A stretch of 64,000 nucleotides of DNA from VAZQ01 sp963785745. GTDB lineage: Bacteria > Pseudomonadota > Alphaproteobacteria > Rhizobiales > Xanthobacteraceae. The notes under the pieces are model-generated. The model was not told the origin of the DNA, did not search any database, and was given only the letters and a program-made list of their open reading frames with translations. Positions 56,316 to 64,000 of the stretch are shown piece after piece. Location of the stretch: contig CAWAWR010000024.1 of NCBI GenBank assembly GCA_963785745.1, forward strand, positions 310,001 to 374,000, written 5' to 3'. A program made the translations under genes and the position numbers. The stretch's first letter is position 1. Each line of letters starts with the position of its first letter.

Positions 56316-56861
56316 TTATGCCGGGGACAATTCATGCGCAAAACAATCGGAGTGATGGAAATCCGCCTTGCCCGGAGGATGCGCCAACGCCCAATATGAT
56401 TTGCGGCCACTCGTTTCTTCGATCACCGCCGAGAGACCGAGGCGCCATCTAGCACCAGACGGCAAGCGCGACAACCAATCGAGCTCCAGCGAGGCTTGCA
56501 ATGTGTAGCACCCGGGGCTCGATTGCACGTCGATCCGGGGCGCGCTGATCTCGGTCGCAACACGCATCCCGCTTCGGTAGCTGCTGAACCGATAGGCCGC
56601 CCATTGTGTCGAGGGCGCAAGGTTGAATTCGTAATATGCGGCGTCCGCCGAACTACCGACGAATGCCTCGAAGCAGGTGTGCTGCCAAAGCTCATCGGTG
56701 CGCGCGGCCGTCACGACGGGCGGCATGCGCAAATCGCCTATTTTGCCGGTCACGACATAGGACAACAGCAAACTGCCGGCGTGTGGACGCGCGACGTCCA
56801 CTTCGATGTGTGTCACGGCGGAGCAAAGCGAGTCCGGATGGAGTCTCAACGCCTGGCGCAT
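56316..56861 (-). CDS. DOMON-like domain protein
   Basis: About 181 residues from ATG 56861 (MRQALRLHPDSLCSAVTHIE); an in-frame ATG at 56918 with GGAGG just before it is an alternative. The middle is beta-rich: LLLSYVVTGKIGDLRMPPVV, then TDELWQHTCFEAFVGSSADA and YYEFNLAPSTQWAAYRFSSY, which is the family's hallmark (DELW, E-F-N-x-x-P-x). The ending DWLSRLPSGARWRLGLSAVI is also typical. The fold binds sugars or heme in other DOMON proteins; the role here is unknown. Directly upstream of the NamZ-like gene. Confidence 0.78.
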   Translation of the reverse strand: MRQALRLHPDSLCSAVTHIEVDVARPHAGSLLLSYVVTGKIGDLRMPPVVTAARTDELWQHTCFEAFVGSSADAAYYEFNLAPSTQWAAYRFSSYRSGMRVATEISAPRIDVQSSPGCYTLQASLELDWLSRLPSGARWRLGLSAVIEETSGRKSYWALAHPPGKADFHHSDCFAHELSPA

Positions 56862-56959
56862 GCCGGCAATGTAGCACAGCAGCGAGTAACCTGGATGGAG
56901 CGGAGGGCGCAGCACCATCGCCTCCGCCGCGGGCGTCCGGCGGCCAAAGCTCCCATGCG

Positions 56960-58006
56960 TTACTCCGCGACCTGGACGATCTTGCGCAGGCGCTCGAGCA
57001 CCGCCGCCGGCGCCTGATAGAGCCGGTTGATGGTCCGCTCCGCCTCGTCGCCGTTCATCGGGTCGACCGCCAGCCGTTGCAGCGTCGCCTCCTTCAGGAA
57101 TTCCGGATCGTCGACCGCCTTGCTGAAGGCCGCACGCAGCATCGCGATGCGGTCGGCGGGAATCTCCGGCGGCCCGATCACCGGCCGGCCGATCGCGACG
57201 CGGTTGAGCTGGAGCTCGACGATCGCGCGGTCCTCCGGCGCAGACACGAGGTCGAGCAACGTCGGCGTGTCCTTGTGGTCTGGATCGCGCGCGGGCGCCA
57301 TCTGGACCAGCAGCCGCATCTGGTCGCGGGTGATCTGGTCGCGCACATAGGCGCGGCCGGGGCCCGACCATCCGCTCATGAACAGCCCGTCGAGCTCGCT
57401 GCGCTCGACCGCCTGGAACTGCTCGGGCTGGCCTTTGTAGCCGTTGATCACGCAAATCTTGGTGCCGACGAGCTCGTTCACCAGCCGCGCATACATCGCC
57501 GGATCGGTCTCCGGCCCGGTAGCGCCGAAATGGACCTGGTGGATCTTGGCATCCTCGATCGTCTTCACGCGCGAGCGCGCCGCTATCACGCCCATGCCGG
57601 TTTCGCGCATCAGGCTGCCGATCCAGGCATATTTCACCGCCTCGAAACGCGCCTGCGATTTCTCGCCATAGAGCAGCGGTGCGGTCGGCATGCCGCGGTC
57701 GATCAGCGCGATGACGGATCCGTCCCGCGGCGCGACGTTATAGAGGAAATTGGCGGCGCGCATGCCGCCGCCGCCGAGCATGTTCTGCACGACATAGCGC
57801 GGATTGCCCGGCAGGTATTTCGTCAGGTAGCGCGCGAGCAGCCGCGAATAGCTGTCGTAGCCGCCGCCAACATTGGAGCTGGTGATGAAGATCAGCTCAC
57901 GCTTGTTGCGGAAAAATTCGTCGGCCGGCTGCGCCTGCGCGGGCGATACCGCCGCCACTGCAAGAACAGCAAGGGCCCACCCCAGACGCGCGCGAGGTCG
58001 TTTCAT
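56960..58006 (-). CDS. Bug/TctC receptor, IPGNP subtype
   Basis: 348 residues, signal peptide ending at SPAQAQ. FFRNKRELIFITSSNVGGGY, KYLPGNPRYVVQNMLGGGGM and YNVAPRDGSVIALIDRGM mark the longer subtype with LPGNP in place of IPGNP. ICVINGYKGQPEQFQAVERS forms part of the pocket. It stands alone, divergent from the alpha/beta hydrolase gene, with a palindromic repeat between them. Confidence 0.88.
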   Translation of the reverse strand: MKRPRARLGWALAVLAVAAVSPAQAQPADEFFRNKRELIFITSSNVGGGYDSYSRLLARYLTKYLPGNPRYVVQNMLGGGGMRAANFLYNVAPRDGSVIALIDRGMPTAPLLYGEKSQARFEAVKYAWIGSLMRETGMGVIAARSRVKTIEDAKIHQVHFGATGPETDPAMYARLVNELVGTKICVINGYKGQPEQFQAVERSELDGLFMSGWSGPGRAYVRDQITRDQMRLLVQMAPARDPDHKDTPTLLDLVSAPEDRAIVELQLNRVAIGRPVIGPPEIPADRIAMLRAAFSKAVDDPEFLKEATLQRLAVDPMNGDEAERTINRLYQAPAAVLERLRKIVQVAE

Positions 58007-58132
58007 CGGTCCGTCATCCCGAATTCGATCCCAGCAACGCCGATACTAACCCGATTGTCTCGCCGCGACATAGGCCGGATAATATGCCGGTCATCCGAAG
58101 GCAGGAGCCCGAATCCACGGCCCAAAGAATGA

Positions 58133-58166
58133 ATTCCGGGCTCTCCGCTTCGCGGAGCCCCGGAAT
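58133..58166. repeat. Short palindromic intergenic repeat
   Basis: ATTCCGGGCTC-TCCGC-TTCG-CGGA-GCCCCGGAAT forms a near-perfect hairpin. It is preceded by TCATCCG and followed by GACGAGCG, a wording common in interspersed repeats of Bradyrhizobium-type genomes. It overlaps a possible upstream start of the next gene. Confidence 0.7.
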
Positions 58167-58179
58167 GACGAGCGATGCG

Positions 58180-59554
58180 ATGAACATCGCCCCAAAGAGC
58201 AGCGATTGGCAGCCGCCGGAGCGCGTCTCGCGCGAAGAGACGCTGGCGCGCTCGGATGCCGTGCTGGCGAGGCCGGACCTGCCGATGCGGCAGACCGAGG
58301 ACATCTTCCGCATCCAGACGCTTGGGCTCGACTGGGACATGGGCGTCACCGTCTACGAGCCCGCGGCCGCGACGCAGATCGCGCGCGGCGCTGATGGCTT
58401 GAAGATCGGCATCTTCCTGCTCCACGGTGGCTCCGGCGACTACAAATCGATGGAGCCGATGGCGAAACTCTTCGCCCAGAAATTCGGCTGCAAGGCCGTG
58501 GCGATGACGTTTCCCGGCCGGCTTTATCTCGACGATCCGTCGCGTGACTGGCCGGGCGACACCATCAACGCCGAGGGCACCGTACGCACGCCGATCTGGC
58601 TCAAGGGCGAGCGCATCACGCCGGACCAATACGAGGTGGTGCGCGACACCGCCATGCGCATGCGCTACGGCACCCGCACGGTGGCGCGCGCGAAGCCCGG
58701 CACGGTCTTCTACGACCGCATGGCGGCGTGGCCGGCGGCGTTCGAGGCCGGCATGAAGGACGCCATGCGCCGGCATTTCCCGCCCGGCGAATTCTCGATC
58801 TATCTCACCGGCCATTCGACAGGCGGACCGATGGTGTTCATGATCTCGCAGCGCGTGCCGAACGTCGCCGGCATGATCGCGGTCGAGAACTCGCCGTTCG
58901 GATTCATCCAGGAAGAGCAGCACAACTGGTCGGGTGCGCTCGGCAAGGTCGCCGGCCACGCACGGGTGACGACCACGAAGGCGCCGCGCACCGATCCGTT
59001 CAACGAGCTCTACATCCGCACCTGGCGCGACCGCGCCCGCTATGCCGGGCCCGAAGCGCTCGGCCAGGAAGGGCCGCAGGCGCTGATGCGGCTGCCCTGG
59101 CTGATGGAGGACATCCTCGACTGGTGGGAGAAGACTAAGGCGCGGCCGCAGTTCAAGGCCGAGTACGTCATCACCCACAACATCCGCGCTTCGCTGGAAG
59201 CCGCCGCGCGCGCCGCGGCCGCGCGGCTGAAGATGACGCGCCGCCGACACCGACGCGCTGGTGCAGCACTATCTCGGCTTCCCCTATCCGCAGAGCGGGC
59301 CCGGTGCGAAGCCGGTGCCGCCGGTGCTGTTCTGCATTTCCAAGGACAGCCGCGACCACTCGCCGGACGTCTATCGCGAGGTGGTGCTGCCGATGTTCGC
59401 CAAGCTCGACCCGGCGCCGAAGGTGCGTGTCGTGCAGTGGGGCGCGGGCGTGCACACCTATCACAAGGCGGAGGATGGCCTGCCGCTCGGCATCGCGCCG
59501 CCGGTGATCGAGTTCTATGTGCGGGCGATCGAGGAAGGGTATTTCGTCACGTAG
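58180..59554 (+). pseudogene. Alpha/beta hydrolase, one frameshift
   Basis: About 457 residues after removing one extra C near 59242. The oxyanion region IGIFLLHGGSGDYKSMEPMA is followed by VAMTFPGRLYLDDPSRDWPG; the nucleophile elbow is SIYLTGHSTGGPMVFMIS (GHSTG). After the break, DTDALVQHYLGFPYPQSG and VQWGAGVHTYHKAEDGL continue, the latter probably carrying the catalytic His. The exact enzyme type is not recognised. ATG 58180 (MNIAPKSSDW) is chosen over 58165 because the earlier one lies at the edge of the palindromic repeat. Confidence 0.78.
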
Positions 59555-59568
59555 GCGAACCCCGACGC

Positions 59569-61692
59569 TCACGTCTTGAACAGAAGATCGCGCACGATCT
59601 CGTTGAGGTGCGCGACCAAGTCCAGTGCGAGCCGCAGGCGGGTACGCTCACGCCCGTTGAGACGATCGACCACGACCGTATTCGTCGGCGCCACGCCGCG
59701 GCCGATGTCGTCGATCTGCTGGGCGAGGATCATGTCGATAAAGACGCCGTGCGCGTCCTTGAGCATATCGAGCTCGGATTCCGCGCTGGGCTGCAACGCC
59801 TTGACGCCGTCGAGCCGGGCCGGCGTTGCACGCTCCACGACGTGACGGCAGATCGCGAGCGCGCGTGCGGCGCTGACAATGCCGAACAGTCCCGACTTTT
59901 TCAGGTCGATACGGCCTTGCTCCGTCAGGAAACGGCCAAACCAGCCAAGCCCGGGCTGCACGGTCCCCGCGGCTTCGACCAGGAGCTTGGCAAAATCGGC
60001 CCGGCCCTTGGCGGCGTCGAACGCGCCGCGCCAGAGCGCATCGGCCATGCTGATGTCGCCATGAACGCAACGCAGGTCGAAGAAGATATCGACATTGAGC
60101 AGGTCCCGCGGATTGGAGCGGCCGATCCAATGGCCGATGCGCTCGCGCCAGGTTGCGACCGAGCCGCGCCATTCGGCGTTCTTCGCCATGATCCCGCCCT
60201 TGCAATAGGGCACGGCCGCTTCGTGCAGCAGTCGCGAGGCGTGCTCGCCGAGCATCGCGAACCAGCGATCCTCCGAACCGCCCGGCGCACCGTCGGCAAA
60301 GATCAACGCATTGTCCTGATCGGTCGCCAGTAGGCTCTCGCCGCGTCCGGCCGAGCCCAGCACGACGAACGCATAAGGCTGCGGCGGCTCGCCATGTCCA
60401 TCCGCCTTCATCTGCCGCTCGGCCAGCACCGCGGCGCGGCGGGTCATCGCGCCAAGTTGACGCGAGACGATGGCGGCGACCTCGCGGCCGGTGAGGCCTT
60501 CGGCCAGCAAGCCGGCGGCAACCGGCTGAACCCGGGACCATGAGCGGGCAAGTTCGGCCGAGGTTTCGGCCTGGCCGATATCGTCGCCGAGCAGCAGCGC
60601 ACCCTGCGCGCGCAGGCGCAGGAGATCGCGGGCCGACAGCGCCCCGACGACCGTGCCGGTGGCGTCGACGACGCCGAGATGCCGGACGCCCAGCCGGTTC
60701 ATCCGGCCGATCGCGACATAAGCGAATGCATCGGCATCAACGACCGCGAGCGGCTTGCTCATCGCACCGTCGACGGGGTGCGAAAGCGCGTCCGGCCCCC
60801 GCTCGGCAATCAGGCGCAGAAGGTCGCGCTCGGTCACGATACCGGTGTCCGCGGGCCGCGGTGCGCCGTCGCCGGCATGCACATAGAGCGATGAAATCTT
60901 CTCGCGCGTGATCTGCCCGATCGCCATCGCCATCGTTGCGTGCGGGGACACGAACCGCGGCGGCGCACTCATGATGTCGCGCACGCGATGCCGGTACGGA
61001 TAGGTGTCGATGCGCGGCCCGAGGTCGGCGAGCGGATCGGCCGGCGCGGCGGACACGTCGGTCCAGCCGGCGCGAAGCTGCTCGTCGATCAATTGCCGCA
61101 GCGAAGCGGTAGCGCGGATCGCCTCGCCGAGCGTCCGGATGCCGCGATTGCGCAGCAAGGGCACGAGCTTCTCGAAGACTTTCGCGGCGGTCCGCGCATC
61201 GCCCACCGCAGAATGCCGCTCGACCACATCGACCTTGAGCCAGCCGGCGACGTGGTCGAGCGAGAAATCCGCAAGCGCCGGATTGGCGAGCTGCGAGAGC
61301 AGCCGCGTGCAGAGGCTCGGCCGGCTCCGCCAGGGGATTTGCGCGCGTTTGCATTCGCGCTCCAGCACCGCGAGATCGAAGCCGATCGAGTGGCCGATCA
61401 GCACGGTGTTGTCGAAATAGCCGGACAGCTCCGGCCACACCGTGGCGAACCGCGGCGCCGAGGCGACCGCCGCGTCGTCGAAGCCGTGAATGCGGGTGGA
61501 GTCGGGCGGGATCGGGATGTCGGGCCGGACCAGCCGCCGCAGCGGCGGCTCGTCGGCGACATGGCCGCCGGTCAGCCGCACCGCGCCGATCTCGATCACC
61601 CGCGCGTTCGCCGCATCGAGCCCGGTCGTCTCGGTGTCCATGACGACCGCGTTGATCGCGATCAGCGGCGCCGCACTGGTCCGGTCTACCAT
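59569..61692 (-). CDS. DEDDh exonuclease-CBS-DUF294 nucleotidyltransferase fusion
   Basis: 707 residues with three modules. Residues about 10-170 are a DnaQ-like 3'-5' exonuclease: MDTETTGLDA (DxE), IGHSIGFDLAVLE and HSAVGDARTAAKV (H...D). Two CBS domains follow at about 235-360 (VRDIMSAPPRFVSPHATM and VDGAMSKPLAVVDADAFAYV), which sense adenosyl nucleotides. The C-terminal half is DUF294/GlnD-like: FVVLGSAGRGESLLATDQDN carries the GS...DxD nucleotidyltransferase signature, followed by a helical DUF294_C domain. Possibly degrades a nucleic acid or nucleotide while sensing AMP/ATP. It is cytosolic and alone on its strand. Confidence 0.85.
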   Translation of the reverse strand: MVDRTSAAPLIAINAVVMDTETTGLDAANARVIEIGAVRLTGGHVADEPPLRRLVRPDIPIPPDSTRIHGFDDAAVASAPRFATVWPELSGYFDNTVLIGHSIGFDLAVLERECKRAQIPWRSRPSLCTRLLSQLANPALADFSLDHVAGWLKVDVVERHSAVGDARTAAKVFEKLVPLLRNRGIRTLGEAIRATASLRQLIDEQLRAGWTDVSAAPADPLADLGPRIDTYPYRHRVRDIMSAPPRFVSPHATMAMAIGQITREKISSLYVHAGDGAPRPADTGIVTERDLLRLIAERGPDALSHPVDGAMSKPLAVVDADAFAYVAIGRMNRLGVRHLGVVDATGTVVGALSARDLLRLRAQGALLLGDDIGQAETSAELARSWSRVQPVAAGLLAEGLTGREVAAIVSRQLGAMTRRAAVLAERQMKADGHGEPPQPYAFVVLGSAGRGESLLATDQDNALIFADGAPGGSEDRWFAMLGEHASRLLHEAAVPYCKGGIMAKNAEWRGSVATWRERIGHWIGRSNPRDLLNVDIFFDLRCVHGDISMADALWRGAFDAAKGRADFAKLLVEAAGTVQPGLGWFGRFLTEQGRIDLKKSGLFGIVSAARALAICRHVVERATPARLDGVKALQPSAESELDMLKDAHGVFIDMILAQQIDDIGRGVAPTNTVVVDRLNGRERTRLRLALDLVAHLNEIVRDLLFKT

Positions 61693-61786
61693 CGGGCCCT
61701 CACCTGCTCAAACATTCGGCAAGCGAGATTACCGCCGGGCGAAACTTCATGCTATCATTCGCCTTACCGTTTTACTGGAGACAACA

Positions 61787-62728
61787 ATGTCCAAGAAACT
61801 GCTGACCGGCTCTTTTGTCGCCCTCATCACCCCGTTCAACAAGGACGGCTCGGTCGACTTCGCGGCGTTCCGCACGCTGCTGAAATTCCAGGAGGACAAC
61901 GGCACCTCGGCCGTCCTGATCATGGGCTCGACCGGCGAGACCTCGATGCTTTCCCCGGAAGAGAAGAAGAAGATCATGGTCGAGTGCTCGAAGATGAAGT
62001 CGGCCAAGATGCCAGTCTTCTTCGGCTGCACCGGCAACAACACCAACTCGACCATCGCCAATGTGCGCTTCGCGAAGGACAACGGCGCCGACGGCGCGAT
62101 CCTTGCCGCGCCCGCCTATATCTGCGCGCCGGAAGACGATATCGAGCGCTTCTTCCTCGACGTCGCCGACGCCACCGATCTGCCGCTCGGCATCTACAAC
62201 AATCCGCCGCGGGTGAAGAGCGACCTGCACTGGGACCACCTGCTGCGCATCTTCAAGCATCCGAACTACGTGGTGCACAAGGAATCGACGGCGCGCGTCG
62301 GCCAGGTGGCGCAGGTCATCGCCGGCAAGCCCGGCGTGTCGGTGATGTGCTGCGACTCGCCGAACCTCGGCCTCGTGGTGCCGACCATGTCGCTCGGCGG
62401 CCACGGCACGGCGAACATGACCGGCAACATCGCGCCGCAGGAGCTCGCGACCATCTCAGCGCCGTGGACGAGCTACAAGGAGGCGGAGGGATTCAAGAAC
62501 GCCTATCTCGGCCTCCTGCCGCTCCTGCACTACACCTATTCGGCGATCAACCCGGTGGCGGTGAAGTCGCTGATGAAGGCGATCGGCCTGCCGGCCGGCG
62601 ATTTGCGCAAGCCGCTCACCAATCTCGAAGGCGAGGCGCTGGCGAAGGGCGTGCGCATCGTGTCCGAGCTCGGCCTCGACAAGCGCTACGGCTACAAGGT
62701 GAAGCCGGTCGCGGCGGTGGCGGCTTAG
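61787..62728 (+). CDS. DapA family (dihydrodipicolinate synthase-like) aldolase
   Basis: 313 residues, TIM barrel. GSFVALITPFNKDGSVDFAA begins the fold; the pyruvate-binding loop is IMGSTGETSMLSPEE; the proton-relay Tyr is in GIYNNPPRV and the Schiff-base Lys in YVVHKESTA. Housekeeping DapA is usually about 290 residues, so this is likely a catabolic paralogue that cleaves or forms a pyruvate adduct. GGAG lies six bases before ATG 61787, and a TGCTATCAT resembling an extended -10 lies at 61750. Its stop abuts the convergent pilin gene. Confidence 0.87.
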   Translation: MSKKLLTGSFVALITPFNKDGSVDFAAFRTLLKFQEDNGTSAVLIMGSTGETSMLSPEEKKKIMVECSKMKSAKMPVFFGCTGNNTNSTIANVRFAKDNGADGAILAAPAYICAPEDDIERFFLDVADATDLPLGIYNNPPRVKSDLHWDHLLRIFKHPNYVVHKESTARVGQVAQVIAGKPGVSVMCCDSPNLGLVVPTMSLGGHGTANMTGNIAPQELATISAPWTSYKEAEGFKNAYLGLLPLLHYTYSAINPVAVKSLMKAIGLPAGDLRKPLTNLEGEALAKGVRIVSELGLDKRYGYKVKPVAAVAA

Positions 62729-62890
62729 TCAACGGAGCGCAGGAAGAAGCTGCTCAAGCGAAAGCACGAGGCTGGTGCCGACGTTGAAAACAATGATGAG
62801 GACGACGGCAATGAATGCGCAGATCAGGCCGTATTCGATTGCGGTCGCGCCCTGCTCGTCGGCAAGGAAGCGCTTGAACGTCGTTAACAT
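62729..62890 (-). CDS. Flp/Fap type IVb pilin, short form
   Basis: A 53-residue protein: MLTTFKRFLADEQGATAIEY, followed by one hydrophobic helix GLICAFIAVVLIIVFNVGTS. The EQGATAIEYGLI segment is the classic Flp pilin prepilin-peptidase site and helix start (cleavage before the Ala/Thr, Glu at +5). Such pilins assemble tight-adherence (Tad) pili. No other tad/cpa gene is visible here, so it may be an orphan copy. Its stop codon abuts the DapA-family stop. Confidence 0.88.
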   Translation of the reverse strand: MLTTFKRFLADEQGATAIEYGLICAFIAVVLIIVFNVGTSLVLSLEQLLPALR

Positions 62891-63186
62891 CTATTTCCCT
62901 TGTTTCACTGCCAATTCCACGCCCGGTTGCTGTGCAAGGTTGTATCGACCAAGAATTACAATCGTCCCAATCCGATCGCTAAAATTGGAGATGTGATCGA
63001 TCGAAGGGTTGGGTTGGGCGAAGCGACATCCACCCTTGTCGCCCGGCCTCGCATCGCCGAGGCTCGCTTGCTACGCGTGGCACGATCTATGCAATTCCAT
63101 CCGCTTCCGCAGGCGTGGCAGACCGCATATCCTCGCCACCGACGCGGCCGGGAATGCGCGGACTGAGCTGATCGAAAGGACCACCC

Positions 63187-64000
63187 ATGCGACGCATTTG
63201 TGCACTCGGCCTGGCGCTGGCGCTGATGGCGGTGGTTGCCGCGCCGGCGACGGCGCAGAAATATCCGGGGCGCACGGTCAGCGTGATCGTGCCCTACCCG
63301 GCCGGCGGATCGGTCGACGGCGTCGCGCGCATCCTGGTGCAGAAGCTCAACGAGACGGTTGGCCAGCAATTCATCGTCGAGAACCGCGCCGGCGGCGCAT
63401 CGGGCATCGTCGGCGCCAGCGCGGTCGCGCGCGCGCCGGCGGACGGCTACACGCTGCTGGTCTCGGCCTCCGTGCATGTGATCAATCCGTTCCTCTACAA
63501 AAACCTTCCCTACGACGTGGTGAAGGATTTCACGCCGGTCACGCTGCTCGCCGACGGGCCGCTGATCGTCGCCACGACGCCGAGCGTCAAGGCCGACAAC
63601 CTCAAGGACTTCTTCGAACAGGTCCGCAAGGCACCGACTAAGTTCACCTTCGGCACCACCAGCCTCGGCTCGGCCAGCCATCTTGCGATCGAGCTGCTCA
63701 AGCGCGACGCCGGCCTTGATACGCTCGTCGTCCCTTACAAGGGGACTGCACCCGCGCTCACCGACCTTGTCGGCGGGCAGATTCAACTGCTGGCCGACCC
63801 GATGCTGTCGTCGCTGCCGCTCGCACGCGCCGGCAAGATCAAGGCTCTGGGGCTCACGAGCCTCAAGCGCGCCGCTGCCGCGCCGGAGATCCCGACCGTC
63901 GAGGAATCCGGGATGAAGGGCTTTGAGTTCGTGTCGTGGTATGGACTGTGGGCCCCGCGCGACCTGCCGCCGGACGTCAGGGCTTTCCTGCAAGCGGCAT
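63187..64000 (+). CDS. Bug/TctC receptor, classical subtype, 3' end cut by window
   Basis: 271 residues visible, reading to the last base without a stop. Signal peptide LALALMAVVAAPATAQ, then YPGRTVSVIVPYPAGGSVDG, VENRAGGASGIVGASAVARA and LVVPYKGTAPALTDLVGGQI, with IPTVEESGMKGFEFVSWYGL near the C-terminal lobe. These are classical Bug blocks. AAAGGA lies about six bases before ATG 63187. About 300 bases with no recognised gene separate it from the pilin gene, in divergent orientation. Confidence 0.9.
   Translation, partial: MRRICALGLALALMAVVAAPATAQKYPGRTVSVIVPYPAGGSVDGVARILVQKLNETVGQQFIVENRAGGASGIVGASAVARAPADGYTLLVSASVHVINPFLYKNLPYDVVKDFTPVTLLADGPLIVATTPSVKADNLKDFFEQVRKAPTKFTFGTTSLGSASHLAIELLKRDAGLDTLVVPYKGTAPALTDLVGGQIQLLADPMLSSLPLARAGKIKALGLTSLKRAAAAPEIPTVEESGMKGFEFVSWYGLWAPRDLPPDVRAFLQAA

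Overview
The window looks like a piece of a GC-rich alphaproteobacterial chromosome, most likely order Hyphomicrobiales (Bradyrhizobium, Rhodopseudomonas or Xanthobacteraceae-like). The grounds are a DUF2336 protein, a NasT/NasS nitrate-responsive pair, many TctC/Bug-type periplasmic binding proteins, alphaproteobacterial-style intergenic palindromes and a small Flp pilin. This is inferred from gene content; there is no rRNA, tRNA, CRISPR array, insertion sequence or phage gene.

Layout. 0-9 kb: a cut-off DUF938 methyltransferase, a DUF1963 protein, a minus-strand set of Tat-exported flavoprotein, beta-sandwich protein and cytochrome c, then a TenA-like gene, a methyltransferase and a secreted subtilase with a lysine-rich pentapeptide repeat. 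9.5-17.4 kb: DUF2336 protein, pirin, MFS transporter, a creatinase-like M24 protein and a complete taurine/nitrate-type ABC importer. 17.9-23.1 kb: a UbiA-type prenyltransferase followed by three GT-C membrane glycosyltransferases. 23.2-26.8 kb: TauD-type dioxygenase, class II aldolase-like protein, alpha/beta hydrolase and a Bug receptor.

27-39.9 kb is a complete assimilatory nitrate locus on the plus strand: nasT-nasS, then nrtABC, a nitrite reductase, a flavin reductase partner, a molybdenum nitrate reductase and a siroheme synthase. Nearly every junction is a 4-base ATGA overlap or a short gap. Two matching sigma-54-like promoters lie upstream of nasT and nrtA. The nrtA leader carries an ANTAR-type hexaloop hairpin and a long intrinsic terminator, so the locus is probably under nitrogen (NtrC/RpoN) and nitrate (NasTS antitermination) control.

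39.8-58 kb is a dense catabolic region. It holds six Bug receptors, three maleate isomerase/arylmalonate decarboxylase-fold proteins that all lack the expected cysteines, an SDR, a Tat-exported amidohydrolase, two related FAD monooxygenases, and a divergent isocitrate lyase/PEP mutase-family lyase opposite a LeuC/LeuD-type hydratase. The last pair resembles the logic of dimethylmaleate hydratase plus dimethylmalate lyase and may break down substituted maleates. 55-64 kb: NamZ-like muramidase, DOMON-like protein, another receptor, an alpha/beta hydrolase, an exonuclease-CBS-DUF294 fusion, a DapA-family enzyme, a 53-residue Flp pilin and an eighth Bug receptor cut by the window end.

Ten single-base frame disruptions lie in otherwise intact genes: nine are one extra base and one is a missing base. 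This bias suggests sequencing error more than gene decay, but as written those genes are broken and are marked so.
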